Of a stretch of DNA of 64,000 bases, positions 44,214 to 53,996 are shown piece after piece (position 1 is the stretch's first letter; each line of letters begins with the position of its first letter). A program made the translations under genes and the position numbers. Source of the stretch: Merluccius polli (lineage: Eukaryota > Chordata > Actinopteri > Gadiformes > Merlucciidae); contig JAOPHQ010003128.1 in NCBI GenBank assembly GCA_030340625.1, forward strand, positions 186,001-250,000, in the 5' to 3' direction. Below the pieces are notes generated by a model, which saw only the letters and a list, made by a program, of their open reading frames with translations, was not told the DNA's origin and ran no database searches.

Positions 44214-44460
44214 ATAAGAAAAAATCCACACAATAACAATAGTGCTCGGTGCGATGGCCCCGTGGCACTAATAATAATAATAATAAGAAAGAAATCCACA
44301 GTATAACAATAGTGCTCGAGGCTTTGCCCCGAGCACTGGTCCCTTCAGCTTTAGCTGTAGGGACCAGTGCTCGGTGCGATGGCCCCGTGGCACTAATAAG
44401 AAAAAATCCACAGTATAACAATAGTGCTCGGTGCGATGGCCCCGTGGCACTAATAACAAA
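44214..44460. repeat. palindrome-rich GTGCTCGGTGCGATGG repeats
   Basis: Three copies of GTGCTCGGTGCGATGGCCCC followed by GTGGCACTAATAA, separated by AAATCCACAGTATAACAATA. The middle copy has an extra insert with two hairpins, GTGCTCG...CGAGCAC (44312-44336) and GAGCACTGGTCCCT...AGGGACCAGTGCTC (44331-44372). The right end abuts the unnamed gene's C-terminal fragment. Confidence 0.9.
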
Positions 44461-44464
44461 AATA

Positions 44465-45118
44465 ATTAACAGAGGAGGTGAGCTGCAGACACCAAAAGCT
44501 CTTTATGAGATGCTGACAAAAAGAGGCTCAAGTATCACTCTCTACTGGGTGACAAGTGAGAGTATCGTAAAATGTGACGAGTTGGTTCCTGGCAACTTGG
44601 AGGCTGTGAAAGGCACCATGAAGATCCACCAAGTTGTGTCATCACAGCCTGCAAAGATCACACACAGGGAGGTGTCTTGCTTCTGTAAGCACTTAGAGAC
44701 GAGTCCATGCCCTTGTTACCAGCCAGTAACTGTAGACCTGAAAGCCACCATACGCCAAGCTGAGAAACCTGAGCCACCTAGGGAACAAGAAAGTGTTCTA
44801 ACTGAGAACCCCTCAAGCTCTCTACCTGAGCCACCTAGGGAACAAGAAAATGTCCTAGATCTATGTGGCAGGTTTGTGATAGTAACCTACGATGAGCTTC
44901 CATATGTAGGCCAGGTCCTAAAGGTTGTGGAAGAGGAACTGCAGATCAGCTGTATGCAACAGTCTGATGAGAGGAACTTGTTCTTGTGGCCACAAACTCT
45001 GGATGTTATTTTCTACTTTAGGAAAGATGTTCATGCTGTCATTTCAGAGCCTGAGCCAGCAACCTCCCGCTGCTCGAAGTTGACCTGCCAAGACTGGGTA
45101 ACGTTCAGAAATGCCTGA
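44465..45118 (+). pseudogene. unnamed transposon gene, C-terminal fragment
   Basis: Reads on in one frame to a stop at 45116-45118: INRGGELQTPKALYEMLTKR, then ITLYWVTSESIVKCDELVPG, GTMKIHQVVSSQ, HREVSCFCKHLETSPCPCYQ (a cysteine cluster), a Pro/Glu linker with the segment EPPREQE twice, and a terminal module GRFVIVTYDELPYVGQVLKV, ISCMQQ, NLFLWPQTLDVIFYF. The terminal module recalls a small SH3/chromo-like fold, which is inference. The frame is open, so this end decayed little. Compared with the family, roughly 50-60 codons between 30237 and 44465 are missing. The upstream codons at 44249-44464 are repeat sequence, not gene. Confidence 0.65.
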
Positions 45119-45389
45119 GGTTAAAGAAATGCCTCCAGATTAAGCCTACAATGTGTCTGGAGTTAGGAAAATGCTAATGTTATGTTGAAGTGTTAAATGA
45201 AATAGCAAGGAAAATGCAAATGTTATGTTGAAGTGTTTAATGAAATGGTAAGGAAAATGTTGATGTTATGTTTATGTGTCAAATGAAAATGAAATTAAAA
45301 TAGGTATATGCTGATTCTTTAATACATTTTTTCAAAAATGTGTCTGAACTCTGTAAATTATTGAATAGCCTTAATTGCCTGCTGTTTCT

Positions 45390-45749
45390 CATCATTTGGG
45401 GCGACCACCTGTCATGTGGGGTAACCAACGATTGGCAATTCTGTACTAAATTCAAAAGTTAATGTCTATCAGTTTTGGTTCAAATATTAATCATTGGTAT
45501 AGCATGCATAAGTGGATACTATCTGTACACATTTTAAATCAGTTTTATGAATTCTAGAGTAAAAAATGTATATGTAACGGCTTTATGAAGGAGACACTGC
45601 CATTATAGGTAAAATGTATGTAAAAATGGCTTACAAAAAATGAAAGGACACGAGTATCTTTCTTAAACAGTTAATTTAATTACTGATACTTAGTATATAA
45701 GTTATGTTAAGGAAATCCATTAATTTTGAGATCAATTACGGTCGCCCCA
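45390..45749. repeat. right cluster of GGGGCGACC motifs
   Basis: CATCATTTGGGGCGACC at 45390-45406 and TGTCATGTGGGGTAACC at 45410-45425 lie on plus; GGTCGCCCCAAAT at about 45740 lies on minus. They mirror the left cluster at 26555-27136 on the other side of the gene. Confidence 0.7.
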
Positions 45750-45845
45750 AATTACTTTTTTAAGGTCGTTGCTCTATTAATTTAAGTTTAAAAACACTAA
45801 AATATATTTGTTTGAAGTTTTCACATACATGTATGTGTACACTAC

Positions 45846-46206
45846 ATTCCAAAAAAAAGTTGATCATTCAGGGATGTACCCTGGTAGGGTGCTGCACAGT
45901 CAAACACAACTCTCAATTTCTGCTTCACAGGGTGGTATACAGCATGGTGCGGTATGTACCACACTTTCCCTTCGTTGCACGTAGATTCTTCTGTCAACTG
46001 AACTGCATAGCCCTTCTGAAGAATGTCGTCCATGAAGTTTGTGTATTCCTTGTGAAAGCGGTCGTTCCTGCTCAGCAATTATCCGATTGTTTGGCATGTT
46101 GACCATCCTGTTCTTCAGAGGCAAACATGTGGTGTAGTGGCCGTCAATTCGTTTTGCAGATTCCATGACCACGTCCATAAACTGATGATCCTCTCTTGAC
46201 ATTTCC
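45846..46206 (-). pseudogene. BEL/Pao reverse transcriptase, N-terminal part
   Basis: The minus strand gives MSREDHQFMDVVMESAKRID, GHYTTCLPLKNRM and PNNRIIAEQER, then after a frame change FHKEYTNFMDDILQKGYAVQ, KVWYIPHHAVYHPVKQKLRV and VFDCAAPYQGTSLNDQL. This is the conserved start of the BEL/Pao RT domain. It stops abruptly near 45850, before the catalytic YxDD region, where the large insertion begins. It continues upstream (to the right) across a solo LTR into 46591. Confidence 0.92.
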
Positions 46207-46210
46207 ACTT

Positions 46211-46586
46211 TGTGGGGTTTGTGTCCCGGGGAAGAAGGCCGCCGACACAGGAACGCTTTTAACTCACTTTATTTGTTTAGGTTTAAGTTATTTAACTATG
46301 AAACAGAAGGAGAAGTATTATATGTATTTCACGCCGCGTGGAGAGCCCCCCTCGCTTTGCATCCGTCCCGATGCGCTACCTGGGGTGTTCCGACTCGAGC
46401 CGGCGACTTCCGCCGGAAGTCACTGGGCAGGAGGCGTGGCCTCTATGACGCTAGTGTTGAGCGCCAGCCCCCAGTGTATTATGTTTGCCGCCATCTGGTG
46501 TTCAGGTCGGGTAAATACATTTATTTCTACTCCTTGTGTGGCTATGTGTAGCTGTTGATACATATGCTTATTATTAATCCGCAACA
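46211..46586 (-). mobile_element. solo LTR in the BEL/Pao pol gene
   Basis: 376 bp, TGTGGGGTTTG...CCGCAACA on plus (TGTTGCGG...CCCCACA on minus), flanked by an exact 4-bp duplication ACTT (46207-46210, 46587-46590). Removing it restores the BEL/Pao codons DEV and EMSRED in phase. An AATAAA lies near its minus-strand 3' end. The 4-bp duplication is typical of gamma-like endogenous retroviruses. No internal sequence is left, consistent with LTR-LTR recombination. Confidence 0.9.
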
Positions 46587-46590
46587 ACTT

Positions 46591-47421
46591 CATCATGTTT
46601 CCCTCCCTCTGGGAAATCCATCTGAAACTGTTTAAGCCACAGGTTCTCCAGACTGGCCGCTGAGATGCGGTTTGCCATGATCTTGGTTGGTTTTCTCTTA
46701 TCTGTGTGACCTTCTCTCAAAGGTCCATTCACAGTCCAGCCGAGCTTGGTCCTTACAGCGTATGGTCCATTACCAACACTGCTCACTACCTCCCATGGCT
46801 CCATAGCTTTAGGCACATTCGCTCCAATGAACAAATCGATTTCAGCTTCGATTTGAGGCAGTTTAATTTCTTTAAGGTAAGTCCACCTTTCTAGATCCTT
46901 TTGTTTGCGTGAAAGCGTCTGGAAGACCAATGAACTCGTCGCCTGACAAACTGCTGACCTCCAAGCCTGATACCACGTAAGTACTGACAGGTTTCTCGTC
47001 ATTCATGGTTCTCAGCAGTATGTCGGTCTTGCGTCCACTGAGCTTCAATTTATTCATCAGTGCCTCCGTACAAAACGTGGCCGAACTGCCCGGGTCCAGA
47101 AAAGCATACGTCCGCACTGCCACACTTCCCATCTTGGCCTTGACTTGGACAGGAACTATGGCGAGTATGCAGTCGTCTTCCCCGGCCCCAGTCAGCTCAT
47201 GACCCTCAGACTGAGCGCAGACAAAAGCACTCAAGACTGTCTGACCGTCACAGTTGTCTTTCTTCTTTTCTGCATCAGCAACTGTATCGTTTTTCTTAAT
47301 GTGCAGTAGTGTAGGATGTGTCAAAGAACACACTTCACAGCTCACTTTTGCTTTGCAGAATTTACTCATATGGCCGTGCTTAAGGCAGCTAAAACAAAGT
47401 CCTTGGCTTCTCAAGAATTCT
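46591..47421 (-). pseudogene. BEL/Pao zinc knuckles, protease and linker
   Basis: Starts with EFLRSQGLCFSCLKHGHMSK, a CCHC knuckle, and CKAKVSCEVCSLTHPTLLH. The aspartic protease reads VRTYAFLDPGSSATFCTEAL (DPGS signature) and further on PVSTYVVSGLEVSS and FIGLPDAFTQTK. A frameshift near 46900 leads to LPQIEAEIDLFIGANVPKAM, AVRTKLGWTVNGPL and LWLKQFQMDFPEGG. The protein is the middle of the gag-pol polyprotein, cut on the left by the solo LTR and on the right by the TIR element at 47431. Confidence 0.92.
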
Positions 47422-47559
47422 ATTTTCTCTGGTTACATGCCGCTATTCCGACATGCCGCTACTTAGACATTGACGTCTAGTGGTCGGAGTGGCGGCATTA
47501 ATATTATTTTCCAAGCGTCCCACTACTGCGACAATTTTTTTTCCCCATTGTCTGAGTAG

Positions 47560-48082
47560 TGTTGTGAGAGGCGGTTTCAAAGCGATGATGATGGAAAAAA
47601 ATGAAACCCCTACTCACGCGTGTTCGTTAATGAAGTGATAGAAGAAGTTGTTTAGCTTTAAGCAATAATCAGTTTTATTGTTAACACCAGTATAATGTGC
47701 AGAGTTTTACAGATATATCTGGGTCCGACTACATTTCCCTGACCGAACAACAAAGTATGTGTGTGTCAGTTCGCGAAGTCTGGGCACACATCTCTCTATC
47801 TCAGGATGTTATATACACAAAACAATGCAACAGTCATCACAAAAGGCTGGCTGTCTACGTTTCCCCATGTCATCCTCGTATTATCTGACTCCCACTGTTC
47901 TTTACATGTTCAAAGACAGCCTGCCTGTTCTTTACTATCATATGTTTATCACCATGTATTCTGCACATGTCACCAACAATGTACTCGTCATGATTCTGTC
48001 TTACTTCAGCAGAAAGGCCCCGAGGTTAGTGTGACCCAATTCATTGGTCATCTGATAGATCTAACATATAACCATACCTTCA
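47560..48082 (-). repeat. 3' LTR of the endogenous retrovirus
   Basis: Begins TGTTGTGAGAGGCGG and ends CATACCTTCA on plus. It is nearly identical to the LTR at 52248. A GAGGGAT purine run borders it. A more typical polypurine tract (minus AAAAAAGGGGGGAAGAATG, about 48400-48419) lies 320 bases further in, which leaves some doubt about the full LTR length. Confidence 0.88.
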
Positions 48083-49142
48083 ATCCCTCTATTGGTCTCA
48101 TCAAAACATGAGACCACAAAAATTACCGTAATCATGGGACCATAATGCCTCTTGCGGGTGTTGGGATAAGAAGATATATGCTAAACTCTGTCCCTCAGTT
48201 GCCTCTTGCGGGGCATAACTCCATGGGTTATGCATCATCCCTTTTTATTCAGCGGCAGAAAATGTTAAAGTCAAAAAAAGTTAAAATTCAGAACCTTCCC
48301 CACACTTATTAGATTCATATAGCATCCTGGCAAGACTGTAGTTACGTTTTATCATTAAAAAATTTTAAGGGTCACAGGGTACTTTTATACATGTCTCTCA
48401 TTCTTCCCCCCTTTTTTGGGACCTCCAAAGTCCCAAAAAACTACCAATTTAGTACCTTGTATCCCCTCGTGTTTATTCAAATTCGACTATATGCCGGACT
48501 GCTAGATGAACCTACAGCATCACATTTGGTTATCAGAAAAACCATTTCTTAATCAGGGCTTTCAACCCGTTAAGTTTGTCAGGGCTCTCCACCTGAAGGT
48601 CGTCAGGATTCTCAACCTGAACTTTTGACAGGGCTTTCAACCTGTAGAGATGTTAGGATAAAAAGATTACCAAATGTGAAATACTTTCTAAGTTTTGAAC
48701 CCTCCCCTTCATGCATATCACATTAAAATTCATGCAGTAATAAAGCAAAACAAACATTACACAATATTAATCAACAAATATGAACTTAAAAAACTCCGTC
48801 CGGGCATGGATGTATGTCGAATGATGTGGAATGATCTTCATGTATTGGTGGGCTGCAAGCATGTGGGGGGTTTTGGGCAGTCGTTGTTCCTGTTCGCCCG
48901 CCATTGTCGGGCCCTGCTTCCAACCCGCAGATTCGGTGTCAGGTTCACATGGAGCGTGCCCATCATGTGAGCCTTCTCAAGACCGGGTTCGACCCAGCAC
49001 TCCTCCAAAGACGTGTGTTCGGGGTCCGGTTTGCATCGAGAGGTTTCTAGCACTTCATATGCAAACCGCCTCAGGACCGGGTCAGACCCAGGTGGGTCCA
49101 ACCTTCCATCTGGACGGTTGTCGTTGCAGCCTCTGCTTGTCA
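48083..49142 (-). other. retroviral 3' interior without clear coding
   Basis: Between the 3' LTR and the integrase remnant. It includes the purine-rich AAAAAAGGGGGG (minus strand) near 48405-48418 and repeated TCAACCTG-type phrases at 48545-48650. An env gene would be expected here but no body of one was recognised, so it is probably deleted. Confidence 0.5.
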
Positions 49143-49454
49143 TGAGGCTGCTGCCCCAAGGCTGGGCTGGGCCCGTGCTGGGGATGGTTGTTCTCTGCTG
49201 GGTACACCTGCTCCCAGCACTTTCTCTCCCGGGCTCGTTCCAGTTTCTGGAACTCTGTGCCCCATAGAGTCTGCATGTGCGTGTGTGTGGTCTACTGGAC
49301 CTGTTCCCAACATGTCAGCATCCCCGGAAGCTCTGGTCCTGGCGGATGCTCTGTTATGGTGTTGTTTCCACATCACTGCAGGAGCTATGGCAATCAAAGC
49401 GAAACATACAACTACACCAAGCCACCCCATCTTGGTTTCTGGGGTGCACTTCAT
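49143..49454 (-). pseudogene. possible start of a retroviral env
   Basis: An open frame with a short charged N-terminus followed by a hydrophobic stretch (LGVVVCFALIAIAPAVM), signal-peptide-like, placed just after the integrase remnant where env normally begins. No further env features were recognised and the frame soon becomes low-quality. Low confidence. Confidence 0.25.
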
Positions 49455-49518
49455 TATTTATGATTATACTACTACCAAGATAAAATGATTATATACGAAA
49501 AATGTAAATGTACTAATG

Positions 49519-49926
49519 CTAAATAGCAACTTTCTTTAGTGGGGACTTTTTTCTTTCCCTTCTAGCACCTCCCCGGGTTCTTGCCGGTGGGTCAGATGCA
49601 CCGCACAGTGACCAATGATACCAGGTTTCACCTTTGCCGTCCAGCCGGACAGTGTGTGAGGTTCTCTCTGTCACCCGGTATGGTCCTGTCCACCTTGGCT
49701 CTGACCACTTTCTCTTGATGACTTTTAGCAACACCCACTCGGTGTCTTTCGGGGCTGGTGCCTGCTCTGCACCCCCCTGGATTTCTGTCACCTGTTTGGA
49801 AAATGCTGCAACTAGTGCCGTTAGTTGATCATAGTATGGCTTGTAGGTCAGAAATGGAGTGGGTGGGTCTGTTACCCCCCTTTCGATGTTTCTGGCTGTA
49901 CCAATCCCCAGTAGATATCTGCCCAC
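49519..49926 (-). pseudogene. retroviral integrase C-terminal remnant
   Basis: Contains PTPFLTYKPYYDQLTALVAA, then EWVLLKVIKRKWSEPRWTGP and YRVTERTSHTVRLDG with WYHWSLC. This matches the SH3-like C-terminal domain of integrases in fish retroviruses. The catalytic core and all of RT are absent. Just upstream lies protease sequence, so a large internal deletion joined protease to the integrase end. Confidence 0.75.
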
Positions 49927-49929
49927 TGG

Positions 49930-50345
49930 TCACCAGCACCTGGTGTGTTGTCTTGGGCTAAGAGCATCTGTGAATGGGACCCGCACTGGCTCCCCGAACA
50001 GTTAAAGGTCTGTCCATTTGGAAAAGTCACAATCAGACCGTCCGGTCCGCACAAAATGGATGCTCCGCTTTTCACCAGTAAATCCCTTCCCATAAGATTC
50101 ACTGGACACTGAGGAGATACAATATATCGATGTTCAAAAGTCTGTCCTGCCACTGATGTGCGCAAGGGCGTAGTCAAAGGCAGATAGTTAGGCTGTCCCG
50201 AGAAAACCCGTCAATTCAACCGTGTCTGTAGTCAATTTGGAGCTCGGTACTCGGCAATTCAGAGTAGAGTACCGTGCCCCAGAGTCCACAAGAAAAGGCA
50301 AATTCTTCTCCAACACCCCCAGTGACAAATAGGGGTCCACCAACC
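49930..50345 (-). pseudogene. retroviral protease remnant
   Basis: The minus strand shows a FLVDSGARYSTLN active-site segment near 50290 and, after a frame break near 50195, FEHRYIVSPQCPVNLMGRDL, which has the flap-to-helix layout of retroviral proteases (second NLMGRDLL motif). Stop codons and the frame break make it inactive. Confidence 0.7.
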
Positions 50346-51304
50346 CTATGTCAGAGGTTTCCGGGCCCCTTCATGAGTCTTGCTGATACAGGAAACCCTC
50401 TTCCCTCTCAGGCCCTGGACATTCTGCTGTACCCTCTCTGTCTCTTCTCTGGGTTGCTGTAACATTTGGCTGCTTTGTTTTGACGGTTTTTTATCTCCAT
50501 TTATCTGACGCCGCTCGTTCTCTAATTGTAATTTCAACAACTGGGTTGTACTGATAGCCAGATCAGACTCAAGGTCCCTCTCTCTCTCTTTGATACATGA
50601 CTAATACTAATTTTAATGCCTGTTTTAGATATTCTTTTCTTACATTTCTCAGAGATCTTATTGATCTCATTTTTACGTAGATAACAAACCCTACCCAAAA
50701 TGTCCGCTGCTGTTAACGACATATTTATAAGTGTACTAACACTCTATTTTTAAGCAATATGTATTTCTGATTACTTTTACTCTTACTTTATTAAACAATG
50801 TTTATTATTTTTTATTAACTTTATTCTTTACTTTAAATGGTGACATATCAGCCCTCTCCTTGCTCCCTGCTCGGTCAGGGTCAGACAGCTGGCTCTTAGT
50901 ACCGTCGCTCTCGCGGGTTGTTATGGCTACGGGAGCGCCGGCGCCTGCGTTGTTGTGTTTTTGTCTTTTTTAGCTTCTAATGCTACACATGCTAATGCTA
51001 CTGTACGCACTGACGCTCTCCTCTCCTCTTTTAGTGCTGCTCTCCACTTCTTTGTTCCCCAATTTTGCTCTCCCTCTTCTGCCTTATGCCTTTCTAACTC
51101 TTTTAACATAGCCCTCTCGGCCTTCGCCAGATAGGGTGACAATCTGTCCTGTTCCTCGTCTCCTGGTATCTGTCCCTTCTCCTGGAGCCACATCCAGGTT
51201 ACCTCGTAACCCTCCATTATCTTTCCCTGTGTATTCGGTGTACACCCACTACTCAATTGGATCCTGATTCGTTCCCATTGCTCTCCTATGGTGTCCCCGT
51301 CCAT
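50346..51304 (-). pseudogene. retroviral gag remnant
   Basis: The first part (50927-51304, 125 codons) starts MDGDTIGEQWERIRIQLSSG, then GYEVTWMWLQEKGQ and a Glu/Lys-rich stretch, resembling the N-terminal matrix region of fish gammaretrovirus-like gag. Downstream pieces (50346-50722) are short and in other frames, with a Gln/Glu-rich coiled segment. Capsid and nucleocapsid motifs were not recognised. Confidence 0.55.
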
Positions 51305-52227
51305 TTTTACCCACTGTCTTTAACCAGTACACACTTAATCAACAAAACAATTTTTATACACATACAGGGTCGGTGTGAATGACTCACGGTCTGCTCTCTG
51401 CACGAAATATTGCCCAGTGAGACAAGCTTCTAGGCTGAAAATGGTTTCAGTCCGGTCTCACCCAAGCTTCATGCAGGACTTTTAGACACACTTTCCCCGT
51501 ATCCAACCACCCGTTTTTCCCCACAGAAAAATATTTCCGAATTGTTTTTTTTTTATATATATATATACCCCACAGAACAGGCGTTAGACGAGACTTATGA
51601 GAGTCTCACGAAAAGTCTAACCCCTGGAACCACCCACACAATACAATATTCCTAAATCATGATTTTCGGGCCGTCTCCAACAGACTCCGGGAAATGATAC
51701 CCTTGGGCTACTCTGGCTACCCTCTCAGAGTTCCCTCTTCTGGTCTTGCAAGGAACCAGCTACCTTGGGGCCGAATACCCCTTTTTCCTCCGCCAATTGA
51801 TGTACTTATGGCAAGGATGGGGCGGAATTTAAACCGCTGGCTCTTGGTGGGGCTCTTCCTCCCCACTAGGGATTCCAACCCTTGGGCGGCTCTGCGCGTA
51901 CGTTTTCACGGGCGGCCCCCTGTTTGGCTACGTCCCAATTCCTACAAAGGAGCGTCCCTGGCTCTTTGTGGGGCTCTTCCTCCCCAACAGGATTCCAACC
52001 CTCGGGCGGTCTCTGCGTTCGTTAAACGACAGGTCCCCTATGCTGCACACTATACTGGTTTAGACTATGTCTAGGACGGGTATCACAAGTGACTTCAAAA
52101 CAGTTTTGGTAATGCCCAATCGCAGAATTTTGTTATAACAGGCTTCTGCTTACCTTTTTTATGTGGACGTCCGTAGTTCTGCTGTCACTCGGTCCTCTCG
52201 CCCACTGGGTCACTTCTTCGTCTTCAT
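51305..52227 (-). other. retroviral leader region
   Basis: Lies between the primer-binding site and gag on the minus strand. It holds two related segments (near 51830 and 51955, GGCTCTT..GTGGGGCTCTTCCTCCCCA) that form a local duplication. No coding function is assigned; the plus-strand open frame here is a shadow. Confidence 0.5.
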
Positions 52228-52247
52228 CGCGTCTCGGGGTCACCAAT
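52228..52247 (-). promoter_or_regulatory. primer-binding site, tRNA-Trp-like
   Basis: On the minus strand TTGGTGACCCCGAGACGCGA follows the 5' LTR after one base. The first twelve bases TGGTGACCCCGA equal the tRNA-Trp complementary site used by avian leukosis-type viruses; the rest differs. Confidence 0.6.
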
Positions 52248-52771
52248 TGTTGTGAGAGGCGGTTTCAAAGCGATGATGATGGAAAAAAATGAAACCCCTA
52301 CTCACGCGTGTTCGTTAATGAGCGATAGAAGAAGTTGTTTAGCTTTAAGCAATAATCAGTTTTATTGTTAACACCAGTATAATGTGCAGAGTTTTTACAG
52401 ATATATCTGGGCCCGACTACATTTCCCTGACCGAACAACAAAGTATGTGTGTGTCAGTTCGCGAAGTCTGAGCACACATCTCTCTATCTCAGGATGTTAT
52501 ATACACAAAACAATGCAACCGTCATCACAAAAAGGCTGGCTGTCTACGTTTCCCCATGTCATCCTCGTATTATCTGACTCCCACTGTTCTTTACATGTTC
52601 AAAGACAGCCTGCCTGTTCTTTACTATCATATGTTTATCACCATGTATTCTGCACATGTCACCAACAATGTACTCGTCATGATTCTGTCTTACTTCAGCA
52701 GAAAGGCACCGAGGTTAGTGTGACCCAATTCATTGGTCATCTGATAGATCTAACATATAACCATACCTTCA
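52248..52771 (-). repeat. 5' LTR of the endogenous retrovirus
   Basis: 524 bp, nearly identical to 47560-48082, with single-base indels (for example an extra T in GTTTTTACAG). GTAG follows at 52772. Confidence 0.9.
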
Positions 52772-53559
52772 GTAGCGGCACTTTACTTTTTTTCAAACGT
52801 CCTGCCATTCCGACATGAGGCCATTAATATTTGTCATTATCATTGTACTTTAAATTAATTAATTAATGTGATTATACCCATATGTTCTGGACTTAGCATA
52901 CACGCAGCTTATGCATGGGTGTGACAAATACATGGGAAAACAATTTCTAAAAAGAGCCAATCATCCAACTTCGAGGCTGCCCCTAGTTGGTAATATATAG
53001 GACTAGCCTATCCATATCAAATCCAAAAGCAACAATCTTCATAACAAAATCAGAGTATCCTTTTCAAAAAATATTATTTCGCCGTTCTTAAATTAGGCTT
53101 CCACAGCGCAAAAAAGGTAGGCCTACACCTTGAAACTTTGTTCAATCAACTTAAAGTCCGATTAAACTTCATTCAAAGGCAGTCCATAATTCTAATTAAA
53201 TTGATTTCTAACGAACAAGTCCAAATTTCAGGTCCTAGAGCTTTATTCGTGCTTCTTCTTATATATTTTTAAGTAGACTGCTGGCCTGCACGCACAGAGT
53301 TTGTTTGATGCATGGAGTTTCAACCTTTTCCCCCTGAGAGCTGAATAAAAATGAGGAGAGCTCCCTGTCTTTTACATAATGTGTAGGCCTAACATTTATT
53401 CACATGGCCGGTTCAAAATCACCTAGTTTTTGACTGAAATGTGTGCCGATATCAATTATTGTGAAAAACATTGTTTGGAGTAGAGGTCTGCACTCGCGAT
53501 GCAAATGGAAGCTCATTGCGGGTGCGGGCGGGATGATAGAGGTAGGCCTACATTTATTC

Positions 53560-53900
53560 TATATTAATAACTATTATTATTATTCTATTGCACTTTCTAT
53601 GAAAAGTAGGTCTAATTGTCGTAATAGCGGTACCAAAAAAGATCGGATGCGGGCGGGATGATAGAGGTAGGCCTACATTTATTCTATATTAATAACTATT
53701 AATATTATTCTATTGCACTTTCTATGAAAAGTAGGCCTAATTGTCATATTAATAACTATTATTATTATTCTATTGCACTTTCTATGAAAAGTAGGCCTAA
53801 TTGTCGTAATAGCGGTACCAAATTGTAGTAGGCCTAATTGTCGTAATAGCGGTACCAAATTGTCGTAATAGCGGTACCAAAAAATATCGGATTAGGGGCA
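53560..53900. repeat. local tandem repeats in the TIR element
   Basis: A block ATTCTATATTAATAACTATT...AAAGTAGGCCTAATTGTCGT is repeated at least three times, followed by GTCGTAATAGCGGTACCAAA several times. These are the subterminal repeats of the element at 47431-53987. Confidence 0.88.
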
Positions 53901-53996
53901 TGTCTAAATAGAGGCATGTCGTAATGACGGGATGTCGTAATGGAGGGTTGTCGTAATACCGGGCTGTCGTAATAAAGGGCGGACCCCATTTTCTCT

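Larger units (their letters stand above)
26430..45840 (+). mobile_element. candidate undescribed DNA transposon (with nested elements)
   Basis: The interval separates BEL/Pao RT sequence (45846 onward) from BEL/Pao integrase sequence (below 26420), so it was inserted there. About 1.5 kb of BEL RT/RNase H is also missing. It carries fragments of an unnamed protein at 28300, 29272 and 44465. A repeated motif related to CATGTGGGGCGACC occurs five times at the left edge and three times at the right edge. Such subterminal motifs are usually transposase-binding sites. Exact termini and target duplication could not be fixed. Most of its length is later insertions and a tandem array. Confidence 0.5.
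47560..52771 (-). mobile_element. degraded endogenous retrovirus
   Basis: Two LTRs of about 523 bp (TGTTGTGAG...ACCTTCA), flanked by a 4-bp duplication GTAG (47556-47559, 52772-52775). The interior of about 4.2 kb is too short for a complete provirus and lacks RT. Remnants of gag, protease, the integrase end and possibly the start of env read on the minus strand with many breaks. The 4-bp duplication and tRNA-Trp-like primer site suggest a gamma/epsilon-like fish retrovirus; this is inference. It sits inside the TIR element, which itself sits in BEL/Pao gag. Confidence 0.9.
47431..53987. mobile_element. unclassified TIR transposon with ATTACGACA-type repeats
   Basis: Flanked by an exact 9-bp duplication ATTTTCTCT (47422-47430, 53988-53996); if a terminal base is shared the true size is 8. 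The outer ends GGTTACATGCCGCTATTCCG and (reverse) GGGGTCCGCCCTTTATTACG align without gaps with 15 of the first 23 bases equal. The right end carries many copies of GTCGTAATAGCGGTACCAAA and similar, and the left end has TTCCGACATGCCGCTA. Without the retrovirus inside it is about 1.3 kb and encodes nothing. The long duplication fits hAT or other 8-9-bp families; the subterminal repeat is distinctive. Confidence 0.75.

Noticed and set aside
48400..48420. Taking the AAAAAAGGGGGGAAG run as the border of a longer 3' LTR
   Set aside because: The two LTR copies agree only to 48082, where TG...CA and the GTAG duplication fit. The alternative is noted but less supported.
51694..52074. 126-codon open frame on the plus strand
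   Set aside because: Antisense to the retroviral leader, with no recognisable domain.
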